Assembly: GCF_017471675.1 (NCBI RefSeq)
Contig: NZ_JAFUSK010000072.1
Coordinates: forward strand, 1 to 47,091
DNA: 47,091 bases
Direction: 5' to 3'
Origin: Pseudobutyrivibrio sp.
Lineage (GTDB): Bacteria; Bacillota; Clostridia; Lachnospirales; Lachnospiraceae
Below, piece by piece: positions 43,221-47,091 of the stretch. The notes below the pieces were generated by a model, which saw nothing but the letters and a program-made list of their open reading frames with translations, had not been told where the DNA came from and made no database searches. The position numbers and the translations under genes are program-made. How positions within the stretch are numbered: position 1 is the first letter of the stretch; every line of letters begins with the position of its first letter.

Positions 43221-44072
43221 TTACAAATATTTTTTCTGTTCTGTAAAGCCTCGACCCTTAACCTCTGATACACGGCTAACAATAATAAATGCTTCTGGGT
43301 CGATATCATGTACGAGCTTTTCTGTTCTAGCAAGCTCTCTTGTAGATACAATTGAAAGTGTGATTTCAGTATCCTTCCCAAGATATCCTGTTCTGCCATA
43401 AATTACAGTAACACCTCTATCAATATCCTGAAGGATTGCTCTTCTGATTTCTTCGCTCTTCTTGCTCACTACCTTAATCTGTGTCTTAGCCTTACCAAGA
43501 ATCAGCATTCTATCTAAAACATTAGTGTAAATAATAACCAGGATAATGCCGTAAAGCACTAATGATTTTTCTGTAAATATTGCCTGAAGAACTAAAATGC
43601 AGATATCAAAGGTCCACATCAATCCTGATATTGGAATTCCAAAATATTTGTTGAGAACAATTGGTGGGATATCCATTCCACCTGTAGATGCACCAGTACG
43701 AATAACAATTCCAAGGCTGGCTCCAATAATGATTCCGCCAAAAACAGTGCATAGCACTATATCATCAGTTAATGCATAATGAGAAGCAAGCATCTCGGAA
43801 ATATGTAATTCGATTGGAAAACAAAAACTTGAAAGTAATGTGTTGGCTGCAAATCTTCTGCCCATAATACGCCAGCCAACCAAAAACAGAATTGTATTTA
43901 TAACAAATGCAACGTGTGCCGTTTTAAAACCAAATAAATGGTGGAAAAACAAAGCAATACCTGTTCCGCCTCCTGTAATAAGCCCCGAAGGCTCAATCAA
44001 AAATGCAACAGCAAGGGCATAAGTAAAATTTCCTAAAATGACAATCAGTGCTGTTTTTATTATCTGCTTCAT
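43221..44072 (-). CDS. YitT family membrane protein (DUF161 + DUF2179)
   Basis: A 283-residue protein with five to six TM helices (about 8-190; PSGLITGGGTGIALFFHHLFG and SLGIVIRTGASTGGMDIPPIVLNKYFG are the two DUF161 repeats), then a cytoplasmic C-terminal DUF2179 domain (about 205-280) beginning TQIKVVSKKSEEIRRAI and including GVTVIYGRTGYLGKD. The function of YitT proteins is not established. It follows prfA by 18 bp in the same direction, so it may be the tail of the rpmE-prfA operon; mgtE downstream has its own leader promoter. Confidence 0.9.
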   Translation of the reverse strand: MKQIIKTALIVILGNFTYALAVAFLIEPSGLITGGGTGIALFFHHLFGFKTAHVAFVINTILFLVGWRIMGRRFAANTLLSSFCFPIELHISEMLASHYALTDDIVLCTVFGGIIIGASLGIVIRTGASTGGMDIPPIVLNKYFGIPISGLMWTFDICILVLQAIFTEKSLVLYGIILVIIYTNVLDRMLILGKAKTQIKVVSKKSEEIRRAILQDIDRGVTVIYGRTGYLGKDTEITLSIVSTRELARTEKLVHDIDPEAFIIVSRVSEVKGRGFTEQKKYL

Positions 44073-44090
44073 TATTCCACCTACTTTTAA

Positions 44091-45164
44091 TTATTTATCG
44101 TTCATCTTAGCAAGCTTAGCGGCCTGATCTGCAGCTATAAGTGCATCTAAGATTTCCTGGATATCGCCATCCATAATCTTATCAAGCTTATAAAGTGTAA
44201 GATTAATACGATGGTCTGTTACACGACCCTGAGGGAAGTTATATGTACGAATCTTCTCTGCTCTATCACCTGTACCAATCTGTGAACGACGCTCAGCCGC
44301 CTCAGCATCCTGCTGCTTCTGAAGCTCAAGATCATATAACTTAGCACGTAAGAGTGCGAAAGCCTTTTCCTTATTCTGAAGCTGTGACTTCTCTGTCTGG
44401 CTGTAGATAACGATACCTGTAGGATAGTGAGTAAGACGTACAGCCGAATCAGTTGTGTTGACACACTGACCACCGTTACCAGATGCACGCATTACATCGA
44501 TACGGATATCCTTTTCATCAATCTGAACATCTACCTCTTCTGCCTCAGGCATAACTGCTACAGAGCATGTAGATGTCTGGATACGACCCTGAGATTCTGT
44601 CTCAGGTACACGCTGTACACGGTGTACACCAGATTCGTACTTAAGGATAGAGTATGCACCTGTACCCTTAACCATGAACTCGATATTCTTCATACCGCCG
44701 ATACCTGTCTCATCAGCTTCAAGAAGTTCAACCTTCCATCCACGTGACTCAACATAGTGCACGTACATACGATAAATCTCAGCTGCAAAAAGAGCTGCCT
44801 CTTCACCACCGGCACCTGCACGGATTTCTACGATAACGTTCTTATCATCATTAGGGTCCTTGGGAAGAAGTAAAATCTTAAGCTCCTGCTCAAGTCTTTC
44901 AACCTCTGCCTTAGATTCGTTAAGCTCTTCCTTAGCAAGTTCCTTCATCTCCTCGTCTGTCTCTTCCTCTAAAAGAGCAAGTGAATCCTCGATGTTCTGC
45001 TTGTGAGCACTATACTGCTTGTATGCCTCTACGATTGGGGCAAGCTCAGCCTGTTCCTTCATAAGAGATCTAAATCTTGCATTATCATTAGCAACATCAG
45101 GCTCAGATAAAAGATTCATAACCTCTTCGTATCTCAAAACTAAATCTTCTAATCTATCAAACAT
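44091..45164 (-). CDS. prfA: Peptide chain release factor 1
   Basis: A 357-residue class I release factor reading UAA and UAG. The stop-codon recognition tripeptide is PET in [15 protein letters not shown] (the PxT motif of RF1), and the peptidyl-hydrolysis GGQ occurs in [20 protein letters not shown] (about 220-240). Length is normal. It directly follows prmC, which methylates the GGQ glutamine, a conserved pairing. Confidence 0.97.
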   Translation of the reverse strand: MFDRLEDLVLRYEEVMNLLSEPDVANDNARFRSLMKEQAELAPIVEAYKQYSAHKQNIEDSLALLEEETDEEMKELAKEELNESKAEVERLEQELKILLLPKDPNDDKNVIVEIRAGAGGEEAALFAAEIYRMYVHYVESRGWKVELLEADETGIGGMKNIEFMVKGTGAYSILKYESGVHRVQRVPETESQGRIQTSTCSVAVMPEAEEVDVQIDEKDIRIDVMRASGNGGQCVNTTDSAVRLTHYPTGIVIYSQTEKSQLQNKEKAFALLRAKLYDLELQKQQDAEAAERRSQIGTGDRAEKIRTYNFPQGRVTDHRINLTLYKLDKIMDGDIQEILDALIAADQAAKLAKMNDK

Positions 45165-45177
45165 AATAACCTCCTGT

Positions 45178-46008
45178 TTATAGATGTCCTTTAACTACTC
45201 TATTGTTTCCGGCCAAATCCTTAACAACCTCAACATCCTTGAAGCCATTCTCTACAAAAAGAGCATATACATCTGGCCCTTGATCAAATCCTATTTCTAC
45301 CAATAGCCAGCCATCACTGGCAAGATATTCTGCCGCATGACCTACTATCTGTCTATAGAAAAACAAGCCGTCCTCTGCACCATCTAAAGCAATAAGTGGC
45401 TCATGATCTTTTACTTCTTCTGCTAATCCTTTAATATCCTCTGTAGGGATATATGGCGGATTAGAAACTATTGTGTTGTATTTACCAAGTACTGGATTCC
45501 ATAGATTTCCTTTTATAAAATCTATTCTGCCTGGAGCAAGCCTATTTCCGTTATCCCTTGCAACTGCAATGGCTTCATCAGAAATATCTATTCCTGTACC
45601 TGTAATCCCCTGTCCCAAAACAACAAGAGAAATAATAACACATCCACTGCCAGTACACAAATCCAAAACGTGACTGCCTGAAGGAGTTACCTTAAGTGCC
45701 TCCTCCACAAGAGTCTCAGTATCCTGACGTGGAATAAGAACGTGTTCATTTACCCAGAAATTAATTCCCATAAATTCCTGTTCACCGGTAATGTGCTGGA
45801 GAGGCACATGCTCCGCTCTTTTAAGCAAGGCTTCTTTGTATTTAAACAAAGTAAGCTCATCTATTTCTTCATTTTGAACAAGAAAATATTTGGCCTTAGT
45901 AAGCTGGCTAACATAAGAAAGCAAATACCAGGCATCTATTCTGGCATCTATAATTCGTTCAGCTTCTAAGATTTTGATTCCTTTTTCTAGAGCCTGCTTA
46001 TATGTCAT
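45178..46008 (-). CDS. prmC: Release factor glutamine methyltransferase
   Basis: A 276-residue SAM-dependent N5-glutamine methyltransferase for the GGQ of RF1/RF2. The N-terminal helical domain covers about 1-80. The Rossmann domain contains [15 protein letters not shown] (SAM motif I) and the catalytic NPPY in [16 protein letters not shown]. The start is ATG 46008 ([10 protein letters not shown]) with AAGGAG upstream, overlapping the DUF1385 gene by 11 bp; an earlier in-frame start at 46053 would add 15 basic residues not typical of the family. Translationally coupled between DUF1385 and prfA. Confidence 0.95.
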   Translation of the reverse strand: MTYKQALEKGIKILEAERIIDARIDAWYLLSYVSQLTKAKYFLVQNEEIDELTLFKYKEALLKRAEHVPLQHITGEQEFMGINFWVNEHVLIPRQDTETLVEEALKVTPSGSHVLDLCTGSGCVIISLVVLGQGITGTGIDISDEAIAVARDNGNRLAPGRIDFIKGNLWNPVLGKYNTIVSNPPYIPTEDIKGLAEEVKDHEPLIALDGAEDGLFFYRQIVGHAAEYLASDGWLLVEIGFDQGPDVYALFVENGFKDVEVVKDLAGNNRVVKGHL

Positions 46009-46936
46009 TTGAAAAACACTCCTTATTTTTTTCCTGGAAATCCTTCCAATCAAAAACAGCCTCTACAGAAGCGATTCCAACCTCTATCATATCATCATCC
46101 GGCTCCATAACAGTAAGCTTTTGAAGCCATAAACCAGGCTTCGAAAAAATGTTAACAAAGGCATTATCATATCTGCCTGCAAGCCTGATGAACTCATAAG
46201 AAATACCTGCAATAACTGGTATGAGCAACAGCCTGCATAAAAGCTTTGCCCACACATTATCAAAGGTAATGAACATAAAAACAAATACTGAAATTATAAA
46301 AACAATAAAAATGAAGCTTGTTCCACATCGCTTGTGAAAACGGGTGGATTTTCTAACATTATCCACAGTAAGTGGAAGTCCTGTCTCCACACAATTAATA
46401 CATTTGTGTTCAGCTCCGTGATACATAAAGGTGCGCTTAATATCTTCCATTCTTGAAATCAGCATTACATATCCAATAAAAATGCCTATGCGAATAATTC
46501 CCTCTACAAAAGCAATTGTAGCTGATGAAAAATCAAAGCGATTTAAGCCAAGAGATATAAAATATGGCAGTGCAAAAAATATTCCAAGTGCCAATACAAA
46601 TGACACAAAAAGTGTGCCTCCCATCTCGACCTTTTCCTTCTTTTCAAGCTTAGTAAGCTCCTCTTCTGATAGGGTGGATTTATCTACACTATCTTCATCT
46701 TCAAAAAAGCTAGCCGAATACATAAGTGTGCTAAGCCCTATTATAAGAGAATCAAAAAAGGAAACTACGCCTCTGACAATTGGAATCTTATGCCAAATAT
46801 CATTGATATCTCTGGTGTTTTTAACCTCTATGGCAATCTGTTTATCTGGCTTTCTGACTGCAACGGCATATTTATCACCGTTTCGCATCATTACGCCTTC
46901 CATAACAGCCTGGCCACCAATACCCGAATACTTCAT
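45998..46936 (-). CDS. DUF1385 integral membrane protein (YqhQ family)
   Basis: A 312-residue membrane protein. N-terminal GIGGQAVMEGVMMRNGDKYAVAVRKPD is the DUF1385 hallmark. Four TM helices lie at about 98-120, 130-155, 195-215 and 220-240. YHGAEHKCINCVETGLPLTVDNVRKSTRFHKRCGTSF carries conserved His/Cys residues that could bind metal. The start is ATG 46936, after TTGGAG; a TTG at 46948 overlaps the ribosome site. The family has no settled function. The rpmE-DUF1385-prmC-prfA order is conserved in Firmicutes. Confidence 0.93.
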   Translation of the reverse strand: MKYSGIGGQAVMEGVMMRNGDKYAVAVRKPDKQIAIEVKNTRDINDIWHKIPIVRGVVSFFDSLIIGLSTLMYSASFFEDEDSVDKSTLSEEELTKLEKKEKVEMGGTLFVSFVLALGIFFALPYFISLGLNRFDFSSATIAFVEGIIRIGIFIGYVMLISRMEDIKRTFMYHGAEHKCINCVETGLPLTVDNVRKSTRFHKRCGTSFIFIVFIISVFVFMFITFDNVWAKLLCRLLLIPVIAGISYEFIRLAGRYDNAFVNIFSKPGLWLQKLTVMEPDDDMIEVGIASVEAVFDWKDFQEKNKECFSNDI

Positions 46937-46959
46937 TTTATTCTCCAATTAACGTAATA

Positions 46960-46985
46960 AAGGGCTGAGACGAATCTCAACCCTT
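46960..46985 (-). terminator. Hairpin after rpmE
   Basis: AAGGG.TGAGA-CGAA-TCTCA.CCCTT, with TTTATTA following on minus. It may partly terminate rpmE mRNA before the DUF1385 gene. Confidence 0.65.
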
Positions 46986-47003
46986 AAGAGTCCAAATAAC
47001 AAA

Positions 47004-47091
47004 CTACTTTGCGTCAATGCCGTACTTCTTATTGAACTTGTCAATACGTCCACGAGCCTGTGTAGCTTTCTGCTGGCCTGTGTAGAATGGA
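47004..47091 (-). CDS. rpmE: 50S ribosomal protein L31, 3' end (partial)
   Basis: The last 29 codons, including the stop, of an L31 gene running off the window edge. Visible residues PFYTGQQKATQARGRIDKFNKKYGIDAK match the conserved L31 C-terminus (HPFYTGKQK...GRVDKFNKKYG). The zinc-ligand cysteines that would separate the two L31 types lie outside the window. Its position before DUF1385-prmC-prfA is the classical one. Confidence 0.93.
   Translation of the reverse strand, partial: PFYTGQQKATQARGRIDKFNKKYGIDAK

Noticed and set aside
46431-46952. 173-codon plus-strand ORF opposite the DUF1385 gene
   Set aside because: Antisense shadow of a well-conserved membrane protein gene; no ribosome site or family resemblance.

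Overview
The window looks like core chromosome from a low-GC Firmicute of the class Clostridia, most likely a Lachnospiraceae member close to Butyrivibrio/Pseudobutyrivibrio/Roseburia. The genus is an inference. The basis is AT-rich DNA with strong AGGAGG ribosome sites, an Fe-S type PurF, the ispF-cysS-mrnC-rlmB-sigH neighbourhood, the rpmE-DUF1385-prmC-prfA neighbourhood, and the lack of any phage or transposon genes. About 36 protein genes are recognisable, most on the minus strand.

Layout. 1-411: 6S RNA (minus), the pckA terminator and a small palindromic dispersed repeat. 412-5142: pckA, a divergent citrate synthase, and glutamate dehydrogenase, all central carbon and nitrogen metabolism with clear sigma-A type promoters. 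5249-7235: a small redox/membrane operon (ApbE, NusG-II domain protein, Gx-type membrane protein). 7346-9109: a chemoreceptor with a SigD-like promoter. 9277-13405: purB, purF, purC. 13455-21346: gpmI, CapA-like and Sel1-repeat lipoproteins, tpiA, pgk, gap. 21567-23860: PHP phosphatase, aroK, aroD. 23906-28004: sigH, rlmB, mrnC, cysS, ispF. 28104-29903: a secreted nuclease and a long non-coding tandem dyad array. 29923-37508: a three-gene phosphorelay operon (two hybrid kinases and a receiver protein without output domain). 37545-40479: a decayed HD-GYP fragment, an RsiV-like lipoprotein and a PIN-PhoH ATPase. 40647-44072: ribokinase, MgtE with a structured leader, YitT. 44091-47091: prfA, prmC, DUF1385 protein and the 3' end of rpmE.

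The most interesting material is non-coding. (1) 29264-29870 holds twelve tandem units with a constant period of about 52 bp. Each is an inverted repeat, in two sequence families (TTACCACTG/CAGTGGTAA, then TACTATC/GATAGTA) that share one phase. (2) Upstream of mgtE there is a promoter, a 26-codon leader ORF with a good ribosome site, mutually exclusive hairpins and an intrinsic terminator: a textbook attenuator layout with no riboswitch class that I recognise. (3) Several intergenic regions between same-direction genes (gap-pgk, pgk-tpiA, mrnC-rlmB, ispF-cysS, purF-purB) hold long hairpin elements ending 12-40 nt before the next start codon. In at least three families the two copies share internal-loop sequence but have different, compensated stems, as expected of structured nucleic acid rather than simple copied insertions.

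Gene logic: the gap-pgk-tpiA-gpmI order encodes the lower half of glycolysis. PEPCK, citrate synthase and glutamate dehydrogenase link it to anaplerosis and glutamate synthesis, and purB/F/C supply IMP/AMP. The sigH and prfA/prmC clusters are conserved housekeeping islands.
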